NCBI RefSeq assembly: GCF_018691265.1
Contig: NW_024881324.1
Coordinates: forward strand, 3,723,730 to 3,787,729
Source: Tyto alba
Lineage: Eukaryota > Chordata > Aves > Strigiformes > Tytonidae
Length of the DNA stretch: 64,000 nucleotides
Direction: 5' to 3'
The translations under genes were made by a program, and so were the position numbers. Under the pieces are notes generated by a model. That model saw only the letters and a program-made list of their open reading frames with translations. It was not told the DNA's origin and made no database searches. Of the stretch, positions 1 to 10,393 are shown piece by piece. The stretch's first letter is position 1. Each line of letters begins with the position of its first letter.

Positions 1-1785
1 ATACACCTACCACACAGAGCACAGCTCCTTTCATGAGAAAGCTGTACTGTGGTGGGCAGCATCTGTCTTTGGTCAGGGTAGGAGAGATGCAGGGCTGCGG
101 CTGCTCAGAGAGGGGATGGCATGCTTCACTTCCACTTACAAGCTATGAAGGTTTTGCTCTTCTGAACGGCTAAAGAAAGTGTCTATCTTTTCAAACAACA
201 CTGGTAATAACTATGTCATGTCCCTTAAGTACAAAAGCAGGATGATTTATAGAAATACCTCAAAAATTGTGGTTCAGGAGGTGAATTAGATGTTTGATTA
301 GGTCTATACTGCTGGTTTTCCAACATGTATGTATACTGCGGTTACACACCTTCTTGCATAAGTATTCTTATGTTTGCTTGATGGCTGAGCAATGTAATCT
401 GTACTTTTGGTCTTTTCTGAACATATGTTAGCCATGCAAGCCTGGATCTAGTTTCCATAGGCCAGTACTGCATTTGGGTGCTTAGAGTTCAAGGAAACTG
501 TGGTTTTCAAAGTGAAGAAACTCAACTAGAGAATTATAAATTATTCAAATGAGAGAACTTAGAATTATGTTTCTGAAAATCATACTCCAAGGTTTTTGGA
601 TCAGAGAACGTATTAAAAATATGGACATTCAAAATCATAGATTTACATGGTGATCATCCTCATTTTCAAAGGCCCAATGCTTATCTTCACTGTAGGTAAT
701 AAAAACTGTGAGTAAACTATGTTGAGATTCTTATATGAGAGGGTTATTTAAAGAACTGAAGCACAAAACAGTGATTTTTTTTTTTTTCATTTGCTAAAGC
801 AGATTTGAATCAGTTCCTAAATGCAAAAGAGAAGATCCAAATCAAGTCTTTTAAAGTTTGTCTGTTGCTAATCTGGAACTTGATATATGTGACAGTCCTA
901 CTATTCAGAAAACATCCATTTTGATCCTTTCCTTTCCAATATGATTTTTCTAAGCCTTCATTTCCCTGGAAACACACCCTGCAAATCAGCTATGGAAAAA
1001 ATATTAGATAAGAGAAACATTATTAATTTCCTCTCCCTCCTAATCTATGTGTCAGAATGTAAGTATCATGTCTTCCTTTGTACACTGTCAATTTATCCAG
1101 GCTCCTGCTGTCATATACCTAGCCCAGTGATATGATTCTGTCCTCATGCATTCAATTACATTCACTTTGTTTCTACTCATAAAGAACCTAAAATAAATGC
1201 AGGCGGTGCATGTGGACTCATATCAAGTGATTCCCTCTTCTCTGTAGATTTTAAGCCATTTTGGTTTTGTTCTTCTTTTACAGTGGAAAGGTGCAAGAAT
1301 AAGTATAGTTAGTATAAATATATTGTCTTCAGGAACTTGGAGTAATTATAATCATAAGTAGATTAATATACATCGAAGACCTGCCCAAGGGCTCTGTTTT
1401 AACATGAACAGTCGAGATGAAGTTTTTTTGCTTGTTTCTATGTGTCCTATAAAATATTAAGAATAAAATTACACATTTGTAGGATGATAAAAGTACCCAG
1501 AGAATAACGCTGAGTGTGTACAATTACATATAAAACAATACATACGCAACAACATTCTTCTCAGAAGAAGAAACAATCATATTAGCAGAGACACAAGGAA
1601 TGCCATAAAATTCAAGGTTGATATTAATTTTACAGGATGCCCCACCACTAGAAACTATTATTTTCCTGGTAAGGTGCAGCCTTGCCTTAGTTTTTTTAAT
1701 TAAATAATACTATTCCCTGACTTTGAAATTTCTACAGAATTTCACTGACTTCTTTTCTGGTTGTTAACAGAAGTATAGACATTGT

Positions 1786-1820
<35 letters not shown>

Positions 1821-2261
1821 AAAAAACAGATGTAAAGGGGAGCACTTAGGGGTAAGTAAATTAAAATGCCTGCCAATCTTAATTTCTTGATGTAGATTCA
1901 TTAAACAACATTACATGCATGTAGCCTTTAATCATGTGATTACACAGTTTTCCTCAGCTTAATCATGGAACAAATGACAACCCCTTAAGGATTTCCTTAA
2001 TTATTTGCTTTATTCCAGACGATATTAGTTAATCTCAATGTAGGTGTTACAACTTCCTATAGGCAGAAAAGGTGCAACCTTTCCTAACAAAAACTGATAA
2101 AGCACAGTGGATTAGTTACAGTAAAGTCATGATGAGCAGCAGAAATTTATGAAAAAAAGAGCAAAAGTCCTATTGATATTTTTCAGACAAGATTTTATTT
2201 GAAGTTTATAATGGCAGATAGATCAACTAAGGTCAACTTAGACTGTTTTCAAGAGATATAG
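1..2261. other. unique AT-rich non-coding DNA
   Basis: I see no recognisable transposon, RNA gene or convincing exon here. The longest frames are about 64 codons and look like chance. A run of 28 T lies at 1789-1816; I looked for a duplicated target site to its right, as a minus-strand retrocopy would leave, and found none. A short open interval at 1636-1668 has AG before it and GTAAGG after it, which is too little to call an exon. Confidence 0.6.
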
Positions 2262-2477
2262 TGTGGTGGGTTGACATTGCCTGGCTGCCAGATACCCATC
2301 CAGCTGCTCTCTCACTTCCTTTCCTCAACAGGACAGGATGGGAAAATAAGATGGAAAAGATCATGGGTCAAGATAAGGACAAGGAGATCACATACCAATT
2401 ACCATCATGGGCACATCAGACTCAGCTTGGGGAAAATTATTTAAATGTGTTGCCTATTAAAATAAAGTTGAATGAGG
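2262..2477 (-). mobile_element. LTR fragment, 3' part (outer layer of nest)
   Basis: Read on the plus strand it opens with the reverse complement of an LTR 3' end, TGTGGTGGGTTGAC, and continues through sequence that also occurs at 30256-30470. It stops where a CR1 3' end begins at about 2478. The sequence that should follow resumes near 7254 with matching A-rich and C-rich text, so the two pieces look like one LTR split by the CR1. No coding capacity is expected. The family is the same as the LTR at 5489-6524, in opposite orientation. Boundaries at the CR1 side are good to about 10 bases. Confidence 0.7.
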
Positions 2478-2612
2478 AGAATCATAGGGCCATAGAAAGA
2501 TTTGGGATGAAAGGGATGCTCAAAGATCACCTAGCCCAACTCCTCTGTCATGAGGCATTTTTCACAAGATCGGGTTTCTCAAAGCTCCTTCCAACCTGAC
2601 CTTGAACACTTC

Positions 2613-3677
2613 TGTCCTGGGTTTGAGTGAGTGGTGAGGTTTTTGGTAGCAGGGGAGGGGGCTACAGTGGTGTGGTGGCCCCCTGTGAGAAGCTTCTTAA
2701 AGCTCCCCCAGCTCCAAGTTGGATCTGTCTCTGCACCAAGGCTGACACAATCAGCTGTGCCTCTGCGATAACGTATTTAAGAAGCGACGTGGGATGAGGA
2801 GTTGGAGTTGTGAGGAGGAGTTGCAACATCTTAGTGAACATGAAGGTCAGTGGAGGATCAGAGAAAGAAAGGGGGAACTTGTGCCAGAGCAGAGACCTCC
2901 CTGTATCTTGTGGTGAGACTGCAGGGTGGCCCCCCCTGACACCCATGGAGGTCTACATTATAGCAGACACTGATACAAAGCCTGTGAGGGGCCCCACATG
3001 ACATTTAAGATGACTGTACCTGAAGGCAGCAGGTAACCTGTGGAAGAATCGGTCCTTGCTGAGGGCTAGTTTGGCACTGGGAGGATTGCAGGATGCGGGA
3101 GTGTCCCACACTGGAACTTCAGCCTGCGGGAGGGACTCCAGCTGGAGAAAAATGGTGTACTAAACTGGAGCAGCAAGGGAAGCGCTGTGGCACATGGGAG
3201 GAACTCACTTCAGAGAAAGTTTGTGGAGGACTGTCTCCTGTGAGATGGGGTACCACACTGGAGCAGGGGGAACAAGTTCCAGAAGTTCTCCCCTTCCAAA
3301 GAAGTGTCAGCACTGACTGCACCCCCCATTCTCTGCCCCTGTGCCACTGGGGGAGAAGGTAGATATATCGGGAGCAGAGCTGAGCTGGGAAGAAGGGAGG
3401 GGTGGGGGGAAGGTGTTCTCAAGATGTGGCAATGCTGCTCAGTGTCCTACTGTGTCTGTTAAGTGTTGTTGTTGTTAGTGTCTGTAATAAATTTATGGTG
3501 TTTTTTAGTTCCCTTAACGTGTCTGTCTTTTGCCTGTGACCAGAATGGGTGATTTGCCCCTCCCTGTCCTATCTCAAATCCCAAGCCTGGCTTATTTTCT
3601 CCTTCTCAGTACTGGGGTGGAAGGAGGAAGTGAGCAGCTGCATGGTGCTCAGTGCCCTCTGAGCTCAAACCATGACA
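2613..3677 (+). mobile_element. solo LTR, ERVL-like family, TSD ACTTC
   Basis: The element is 1065 bp and begins TGTCCTGGGTTTGAG. It ends CTCAAACCATGACA, giving TG...CA ends with near-complementary terminal sequence. It is flanked by a perfect 5-bp duplication ACTTC (2608-2612 and 3678-3682). A TATA-like GTATTTAAG lies near 2775 and an AATAAA signal at 3486-3491, so U3, R and U5 are all present. No internal viral region follows, so this is a solo LTR left by LTR-LTR recombination. A 5-bp TSD fits ERVL-type elements. The same family occurs inverted at 10394-11466. Open frames inside are chance frames. Confidence 0.88.
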
Positions 3678-4048
3678 ACTTCCAATGATGGGACATCCAC
3701 CTCTTCTTTGGGTGACCCGTTCCAGTGTCTCATCACCTTCATCATAAAAACTGTCTTCATTATATCCAATCTAAATGTACCCTCTTGCTGTTTAAAACCA
3801 TTTCCCCTTGTCTTGTCACTACAAGCTTTAGTAAAAAGCCTCTTGCTGACTTTCTTGTAATCCCCCTTTAGGGCCTTTTTTTAGAAAGGCCTCAATAAGG
3901 TCTCCCAAAAGCCTTCTCTTCTCCAGGCTGAACAACTCCAACTCATTCATCCATTCTTTGTAGGAGAAGTGTTCCAGATCTCTGATCATTTCTGTGGCCT
4001 CCCCTGGACCCACTCTAGCAGGTCCATGTCTTTCTTGTGCTGGGGACC

Positions 4049-5161
4049 TGCACTGGGTCTGGCTGAGATGGAGTTTATTTTCCCCACAACAGACCTCACA
4101 GTGCTGTGCTGTGCACTGGTGGCTGGGAAGGTGTTGATACCCCCCCCCCTCCCCCAGCTTTTTGGCTGCTGCTGAGCAGCTCTCACACAGCACCAAGGCT
4201 CTCTCCAACATCCCCTTTGGCAGTAGGCTGGGGGTGGGAAGGATCTTGGGAGGGGACATGGCCAGGACAGCTGACCCAAACTGACCACAGGGATGTTCCA
4301 GACCATATGATGTCTGCTCAGCAAGAAAAGCTAAGGAGATGGGGAAGGGGGGAATTTGTTATTATGACATTTGTCTTCCAGAGCAACCCCTTGTTGAGGA
4401 AACTCCCAAAGCAATTGACAATAAAAAAAGCAAAATTTATTTTTGTACACAGTCAACAGTCCACAAACATACAAACAGCAGGTTCAAATGTCTGTAAGAG
4501 GAGAACAAACTATCACCACACAAACTTCTGGGGTTTAACAACCCAAAACAATAACCAGGGGTTTAATGACAACCCAAAACACTCAGTCACTCACCTAATA
4601 AAAGATAAGGACTCTCAACCTCAAGGAACATCTTAGGGCAGTGTCCCAACCCATAGGAACCCTGAGGAGTTTCCTTGGGTGGTGTCCCAACCCAACGGGA
4701 GAGCCCTTACCTGCAGCACACTGCTTCGGGCGGGACGAGCTCAAAGTGGCTCCCCCCAGGGACTGCATTTATACCGGAGCCGAGTCTGATCTGTGGTCAA
4801 TATCAGCCCCTATCAGCCAAGGACCCCAACTACCATAAAGTCCTGAGAACAAGGGCACAGGAAAGGTTCAACATCCAGGGAGCCACATTTTCATTGGGTG
4901 AGTGCACCTGCCAGACCCCTACACATACTGAAGCCCTACTGCCCGGGAAGTGGCTGGATATTTCTTGTTGATGGGAAGTAGGGAATAAACCTTTTCCTTT
5001 CCTTTGCTTCCATGTGCAACCTTTAATTCTGATTTATTAAAGTGCTTTTGTTTTGAGCCATGAGTTTTTTTCCATCTTACTTTCTCCCCTGACTTCCTGC
5101 TGAGGGAAGTGATAGAGTACCTTGGTGGGTACATGGCTCCAGCCAAGGTCAATCCAGCACA
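4049..5161 (+). mobile_element. 5' LTR of the short provirus, interrupted
   Basis: It begins TGCACTGGGTCTGGCTGAGA and aligns well with the LTR at 63565, including the stretch around CCAGACCATATG (near 4300). The match continues across the insertion at 4392-4914. An AATAAA at about 4983 and the end GGTCAATCCAGCACA complete it. Without the nested LTR it is about 585 bp. The end (from about 5095) resembles the end of the 5489-6524 LTR rather than the TTAAACCACGACA-type end I would expect from the 63565 family, so the LTR itself may be a U3/U5 mosaic. The TATA region is degraded. Confidence 0.65.
4392..4914 (-). mobile_element. LTR nested in an LTR, 6-bp TSD ACCCCT
   Basis: This block of about 523 bp interrupts the 4049-5161 LTR. 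It starts TGTTGAGGAAACTC and is flanked by perfect ACCCCT copies (4386-4391 and 4915-4920). On the minus strand a TATAAATG box (4767-4773) and an AATAAA signal (4437-4442) are in the order expected for U3 then R. The right end reads GCCAG instead of CA, so either the terminus has mutated or it is one base shorter (TG...CA, 4392-4913). A 6-bp duplication is typical of alpha/betaretrovirus-like (ERVK-type) elements, unlike the 5-bp TSDs elsewhere here. It is the youngest layer of the nest. Confidence 0.72.
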
Positions 5162-5169
5162 GTCCTTTT

Positions 5170-5187
5170 TGTCACCCAGTGTGGGGC
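5170..5187 (+). promoter_or_regulatory. primer-binding-like site of the short provirus
   Basis: Eight bases after the LTR end CACA comes TGTCACCCAGTGTGGGGC. This resembles a degraded TGGCGCCCAACGTGGGGC-type site, complementary to a tRNA 3' end in avian ERVs of this group. Its position directly downstream of a 5' LTR is what identifies it. The substitutions mean it is a relic. Confidence 0.55.
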
Positions 5188-5471
5188 ATGAGGAATTCAA
5201 GATAAGGATAGTAATTAGAAAGATAATGGGCAAAATATGGATTGAATAATATTAAGAGATCAAAAGAATTGTGGGGAAATTCTATGATGTAGTAATTGTA
5301 GTGAAGGGACAAGGAGTGGACTGTGTGGAAATTGTCCACTTTTGTTTGGTGTTGTGATGATGTTGCTTTGATTTTGGTGTGAGGAATTCTTTTTTGTTGA
5401 TATGAGTGAAGTTTATGAATGTTGTGTGATGAATATGGATTTTAATGATAATTCTTAAATACATGATGCAC

Positions 5472-5488
5472 AGGGGAGAGGGGTGGAA
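5472..5488 (+). promoter_or_regulatory. polypurine tract before the 3' LTR
   Basis: A 17-base purine run with a single T directly precedes the 3' LTR at 5489. In retroviruses this tract primes plus-strand synthesis and lies exactly against the 3' LTR. Its presence argues that the LTR at 5489 belongs to a proviral structure and did not arrive as an independent solo LTR. Confidence 0.55.
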
Positions 5489-6524
5489 TATATTGGGTTT
5501 GCATGGCAAGGTTTTGGTATCAGGCTGGTCTACAGGTGTGGCTTCTGTAAGAAGCTGCTAGAAGTTTCCCCAAAGTCCGACAATGCTGTTGGCCAAGGCT
5601 GAGCTCATCAGCAATAATGGTAGTGCCTCTGTGATAACATATTTAAGAGGGAAAAAAAAACCTTCACAATGGCAACTGCAGCTAAAGAGAGAAGTGAAAA
5701 TGTGTGAGAGAAACAGCCCTGGAGACACCAGATCAGTGGAGAAGAAGGAGGAAGAGGTGCTTCAGGCACCAGAGCAGAGATTCCCCTGAAGCTCATGGTG
5801 AAGACCATGGTGAGGCAGGCTGTGCCCTGCAGCCCATGGCCACATGCAGCCCAGGAGGGCCTCCACACCAGAGCAGTTGGCTGCCCCAAGAATGCTGTGA
5901 CCCCATGGGAAGCCCACACTCGAACAGGCTCCTGGCAGGACCTGTGGCCTCGTAGAGAAAGGACCCACATTGGAGCAGGTTTGCTGGCAGGACCTGTGAC
6001 CCTGTGGGGGACCCATGCTAGAGCAGTCTGTTCCTGAGGGACTGCACCCCATGGGAAGGACTCACATTGGAGAAGATCATGGAAGACTGTCTCTCATAGG
6101 AGAGATCCCACGGTGGAGCAGGGGAAGAGTGTGAGGAGTCCTCCTCCTGAGGAGGGAGTGGCAGAATCAATGTGTGGTGAACTGACCGCATCCCCCATTC
6201 CCTGTACCCCTGCAATGCTGTAGGGGAAGAGGTAGAGAAAAACGGTAGTGAAGCTGAGCCCAGGATGAAGGGAGGGGTGGGGGGAAGGTGTTTCAAGATT
6301 TGGGTTTATTTCTCGTTATCCTACTCTGGTTTGATTGGTAATAAATGAAATTAATTTCCCCAAGTTTAGTCTGTTTTGCCTGTGACATTAACTGCTGAAT
6401 TCCCTGTCCCTGTCTCAACCCACGAGCCTTTTGTTATATTTTCTGTCTCCTGTCCAGTTGAGGAGTGGAGTGATAGAGTGGTTTCGGTGGGCACCTGGCA
6501 TCCAGCCAGGGTCAACCCACCAGA
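5489..6524 (+). mobile_element. 3' LTR of the short provirus (about 1 kb family)
   Basis: It starts TATATTGGGTTTGCATGGC, where the first dinucleotide is probably TG mutated to TA. It ends GGGTCAACCCACCAGA, probably from ...CCACA. A TATA-like ACATATTTAAG lies at about 5637 and an AATAAA at 6340-6345. The middle carries imperfectly repeated blocks of the form 'CCCATGGGAAGGACTCACATTGGAG', spaced 40-70 bp apart, between about 5870 and 6115. Related fragments occur inverted at 2262, 7254 and 30256. Its length and U3 differ from the 5' LTR. Confidence 0.75.
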
Positions 6525-7253
6525 GGTCCCCAGATCTGGACACAGCACTGTAGAGGTGGTCTCACAAGAGCAGAGTAGAGGGTGAGAATCCCCTCCCTCA
6601 ACCTTCTGACCACACTTCTTTTGATGCAGCCCAAGGTACGGCTGGCTTTCATCATTGCAAGTGCACATTGCCAGCTAACATACAATTTTTCATCCATCAG
6701 TATCCCCAAGTTGTCCTCCACAGGGCTGCTCTCAATCCATTCATCCCTCAGTCTGTACTGATACTGAGGTTTTCCCTGACACATGTGCAGGATCTTGCAC
6801 TTGGCCTTGTTGGACTTCAAGAAGTTCACGCCAGCCCACTCCTTAAACCTGTCAAGGTCCCTCTGGATGACATCCATTCCCTCGAAGATATCAACAGAAC
6901 CACTGAACTTGGTGTCATCTGCAAATTTGCTGAGTGTGCACTCAGTCTCACTGTGGCATTAGTAAAGGTATTAAATAATATTGGTCTCAGTACAGACCCT
7001 TGAGAGACACACTCATTACTGGTTTCTATTTGAGCCATTGTCTGTAATTCTTGCATGCAGACATCCATCCAATTACTTATCCATTGAATATTCCATCCAT
7101 CAAACCCATACCTCTTCAATTTAGATGTAAGAATGTTGTGAGGGACCATGTCAAAGGCCTTGAAGAAGTCCAAGTAGATGACATCACTTGCTCTTCCCTT
7201 GTCCACTGACACAGTCACTCCATTGTAGGAGGCCACTAGATTAGTCAGGCAAA
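6512..7253 (-). pseudogene. CR1 ORF2 reverse transcriptase fragment
   Basis: Read on the minus strand this is the C-terminal half of the CR1 polymerase. Motif A of the palm, YLDFFKAFDMVPHN, is at about 7150-7185. The FADD box (motif C) is readable at 6908-6927 but in a different frame, so an indel lies between the two catalytic motifs. The post-palm segment (DVIQRDLDRFKEWAGVNFLK and onward) is open from about 6877 down to 6525. The endonuclease domain and the N-terminal palm are absent because the copy is 5'-truncated. Its left end is the junction with the provirus. Confidence 0.82.
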
Positions 7254-7668
7254 GACAAACAGAGAAACAAAGACAAAAACTGAAACACATTCCCCCACCT
7301 CTCTTCTTCCCAGGCCAGGCTCAATTTGTCCTTCATTCCTGATTCCTCTAACTCCCTGAAGAGCACAAGGGGATGGTTAATGCGGGATTGCTGTTAGTCC
7401 ATAACAGTTCCTCTCCCGCCTCCTCACACTTCTTGCCTGCTCCACTGTGATGTCTCCACAGGCTACAGTCCTTCAAGATAAACATGCTCCAGTGTGGACT
7501 CTCCATGGGCTGCAGCTTCCTTCAGAAAATATCCACCTTCTCCAGCGTGGGGCCTTCCACGGTCTGTGGTGTGGATATCTGCACCAGCGTGGTTCACTCC
7601 ACAGGCTGCAGGGAAATACCTGAGGTACCGTGGTGCCTCTACTGAGAGAGAGTAGAGGAATCTGCTGG
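7254..7668 (-). mobile_element. LTR fragment, continuation of 2262-2477
   Basis: It begins directly after CR1 text with an A-rich run leading into CATTCCCCCACC, then GGCTCAA, and continues through repeated 'CTCCAGYGTGG...CCATGGGCTGCAG' blocks. It matches the 30256-30845 LTR fragment and, inverted, the 5489-6524 LTR. Joined to 2262-2477 it makes about 630 bp of one LTR that was split by the CR1 insertion. The outer end is truncated, so no TSD is visible. This is the oldest layer of the nest. Confidence 0.68.
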
Positions 7669-10393
7669 AATTATTTCTCTTCTGTCTGAAGTTTTTTTGG
7701 ATAGTGTCGTTATCTACAAAACATGGCAATGTTACAGCCATTGTGAAGTTCTACCTAAATTTTTATCCTGTATTAACTATAAATTGCCTGCCTTCCCTGT
7801 TGTCTTTGCTGACAGATTACAGACTAGGGGCTGGATGAGCTGGTGCTGCAGCTCCTGTTAATGAGTACCAGACTAAGTGATTTAGTCATTTAGTTCTGGA
7901 GGAGAGACTGACTAGCCTAAAAATTATCATCCCTCGAGATAAAATCAACAGTCCCTTTTTCCCTGTTCAAATACTTTTTAAGTGCAACATCTCTTTCAGT
8001 ATGTCGAAACAAATGTCTGTACTTTAACATTATGTATAAGAAAGAGGTGTATATATACCATCTAAAACACATGCCTACTTTAGGGACCAAGTATCTTCTA
8101 ACACTTCACAGAGAGAGCTTTGTGCCTCTGAGGAGCCATTTAGAGTGCTGCAGTTAGTCTACAGCTAGTTTTGCAGCTGTGGTGCTCTCACACACTTTCT
8201 GTAGATGTCTGCCTCTCTCTTCTGAGTATGTGGTAATCCTACACTTCTAGTTTTAGGCCTTTATTTAAATGCCTAAAGATGGCAGTGAGAAATCATCTGT
8301 TCCTCTTGGAACAGTGAAGACAGAAATATGGTGTTTTCCTGTAAAAATTGCTTATGCACAAATAATTTCAGGCTTCTTGTATTTTTTCCTACAATGCACA
8401 TTATCCTTATGGATGTTGGACAAAATTTCTTAATTTTAGAGTTACTGAAAGTTGTTGGAATTTTTTTTCCCTTCAATTTATTATGCCACATTATAAATTA
8501 ATCTTTAAAGGAGAAATTACTTTCTCTTAAAAATAAGCATCATTCTTTGTACTGTGTAATTCTGAGCAATAAAAATCATGCTGTGGTAATAAGAATAAAA
8601 TTGCACCAGTAGTCAAGCTGGCAAAAGAATAAATTAGAATAAACATCCTAACTCAAAATAAAATTGTTCAAATAATACATACAATGAATGTAATGGGATG
8701 ATGACTGCAATTATTTATTACAATAGTGAGTTGTGGGATTTAGATGTTGCAGGAAAAGCACAACCTGTCAGAGTTAATGTAATCATGTCACTAGATGCTT
8801 TCAGTTTACAACTGCTTTATTTTCAATTTCAATACACAAAATATTAAATAATTCAAAAGTGTAGGTGAAAGTACAAACCATGTATATAAAATCAATAGGA
8901 GTCTGACAAAGTGTTTTAACCCTAATGTTCAGATTGTGTTTTCGTTGATATAGGTGGAGCTACCTGAATAGAGAAAAAAGAAGTGTATGGGGAAACTGCC
9001 AAGTGCTGGACCTACAAGTTTCTGCGACAATTTTGACTGAGTCTTCTCTTATATCTACTTGAACTTTGACTCTGAGGTAGGTAAACACAGCCAAATTCTC
9101 ATTGATTCTGCCTCCTCATGTCCAGAATAGCTAGAGACATTTGATTTCATGTAGGATCTTTACCTCCCTGTATTGGTATCCACTCACACACAAATCAGTC
9201 TTTCCAGCACAAATGAGCACTTTGGAACTAAGCCATCTGCAAAATGTTGTCTATGGAAAATGACAGGATAAAGTACCTTTTCTGTTTTGGCTGTGTACAT
9301 ATTTATGTCAATGGAAATATATTACACGAGCATTCACAGAAAATGTATCCTGATCAAAGCACGTCTCTTTAAAGTTGTCTTAAAAACATTTGCAAGGAAA
9401 ACCAAGATGTTATAATTATTTCTAACTTCAGTGAAGCTCACTGTAAGTGTGCCTTATTAGGTAAGATGGAAAGAATTTTAAAATTGTTAATTCTGACACA
9501 CCATTTATAAAGTCATTAAAACAGAGATTCCCTTCAGTATTTTGTTACAGACTTAGGTGGGAATAGTAGACCCAAGCGATTCCTACTATGTGCATCTGTT
9601 CCATTAAACACTTTTTTTCCCTTAAAGATGGGGAACTAAACCGCACACTACAGTCTGAAACAGGAAATAAATTGAAAACTCAAGAGATTGAACAGGACCC
9701 CAAAGGAAAGGAAGGAGCTGTTAGAAATTGTTATTCTGTACAAACTATCGGCCATCATCAAGATTAGGTGCGTGTAAGATCTTGTTCACCAGAAAACTGA
9801 ATGGTGATGTCAAGTGTAAAGTACAGTGTTTTTGTGATTACAAGCCACTTTTTGTTTCCATGGTCAGCTAAAAAAAAAGATAAATTACCATTATGTGCAA
9901 TTTTGATTTCTTTGAGTTAACACAAGAGGTGATGCTCCTTATACAAGGGGTTAACTTCTCTTGGTATAACCCTTAGAAAAATCATGGGAAACACACAATA
10001 ACTGTAGTAGCTGTTCTGAAAGTGACACATGTACATTTTTGTGTGTGTTTCTGCTGTTATTAATTCTTTTCACACTTGTCCACTTCTGGTGACTTTACTG
10101 CCAGGCTGGAAATACCTGTTTTTGCAAAACTCTGTTGCTTTGTAAAAAGTTTAGCCCACACAAATGAAGCAACCCTGTCATCTAGAGGACTAGAAACTCA
10201 AGTCACACAGCATATCCAGAGCATTGCTTGATATAAAATTTAGTCTCCACTCCTCTACTTTTGTATAAAAAAGTATATAATGAAAGTGCTCGATAGCATG
10301 TGACATAAATATCCAGTTCCAAAAAAAGAAAAAAAAAAAAAAAAAAAGAGAATTTGTTTGCAATGTGCTTCACTAGCAGTCTATATTGCAGAT
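7669..10393. other. unique AT-rich non-coding DNA
   Basis: I see no transposon or convincing exon. The sequence is AT-rich with scattered short frames under 75 codons. An A-rich run at 10320-10347 lies just before the next LTR and shows no matching TSD. Confidence 0.55.

Larger units (their letters stand above)
4049..6524 (+). mobile_element. short provirus-like element with two different LTRs
   Basis: The order is 5' LTR (4049-5161, interrupted by another LTR), primer-binding-like site (5170-5187), about 280 bp of non-coding interior, a polypurine tract (5472-5488), then a 3' LTR (5489-6524). It sits inside CR1 with flanks GGACC (4044-4048) and GGTCC (6525-6529). Removing one copy restores the CR1 length exactly. 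There is no gag, pol or env, so it is non-autonomous or heavily deleted. The two LTRs share R/U5-like ends but have different U3 regions, which a single integration should not give. It may be a recombination product; the TSD has one mismatch. Confidence 0.65.
2478..7253 (-). mobile_element. CR1 LINE, 5'-truncated, split by two LTR insertions
   Basis: The three CR1 pieces are 2478-2612, 3683-4048 and 6530-7253, together about 1.2 kb. Read on the minus strand they run from the reverse transcriptase region (right) to the 3' UTR and terminal repeat (left). Removing the LTR at 2613-3677 plus one TSD copy, and the provirus at 4049-6524 plus one TSD copy, rejoins CR1 text without loss. The element is truncated upstream of the polymerase palm and has frame breaks, so it is dead. 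CR1 is the dominant LINE of birds and usually makes 5'-truncated copies without TSDs, as seen here. Confidence 0.85.

Noticed and set aside
1636..1668. 33-base in-frame interval bounded by TTTTACAG and GTAAGG
   Set aside because: The pyrimidine tract is weak and the interval is too short to separate from chance without conservation or RNA data.
4106..4636. 176-codon plus-strand open frame
   Set aside because: It runs across the junction between two LTRs (outer LTR into the nested inverted LTR at 4392), so it cannot be an old gene. The composition is that of a GC-rich LTR.
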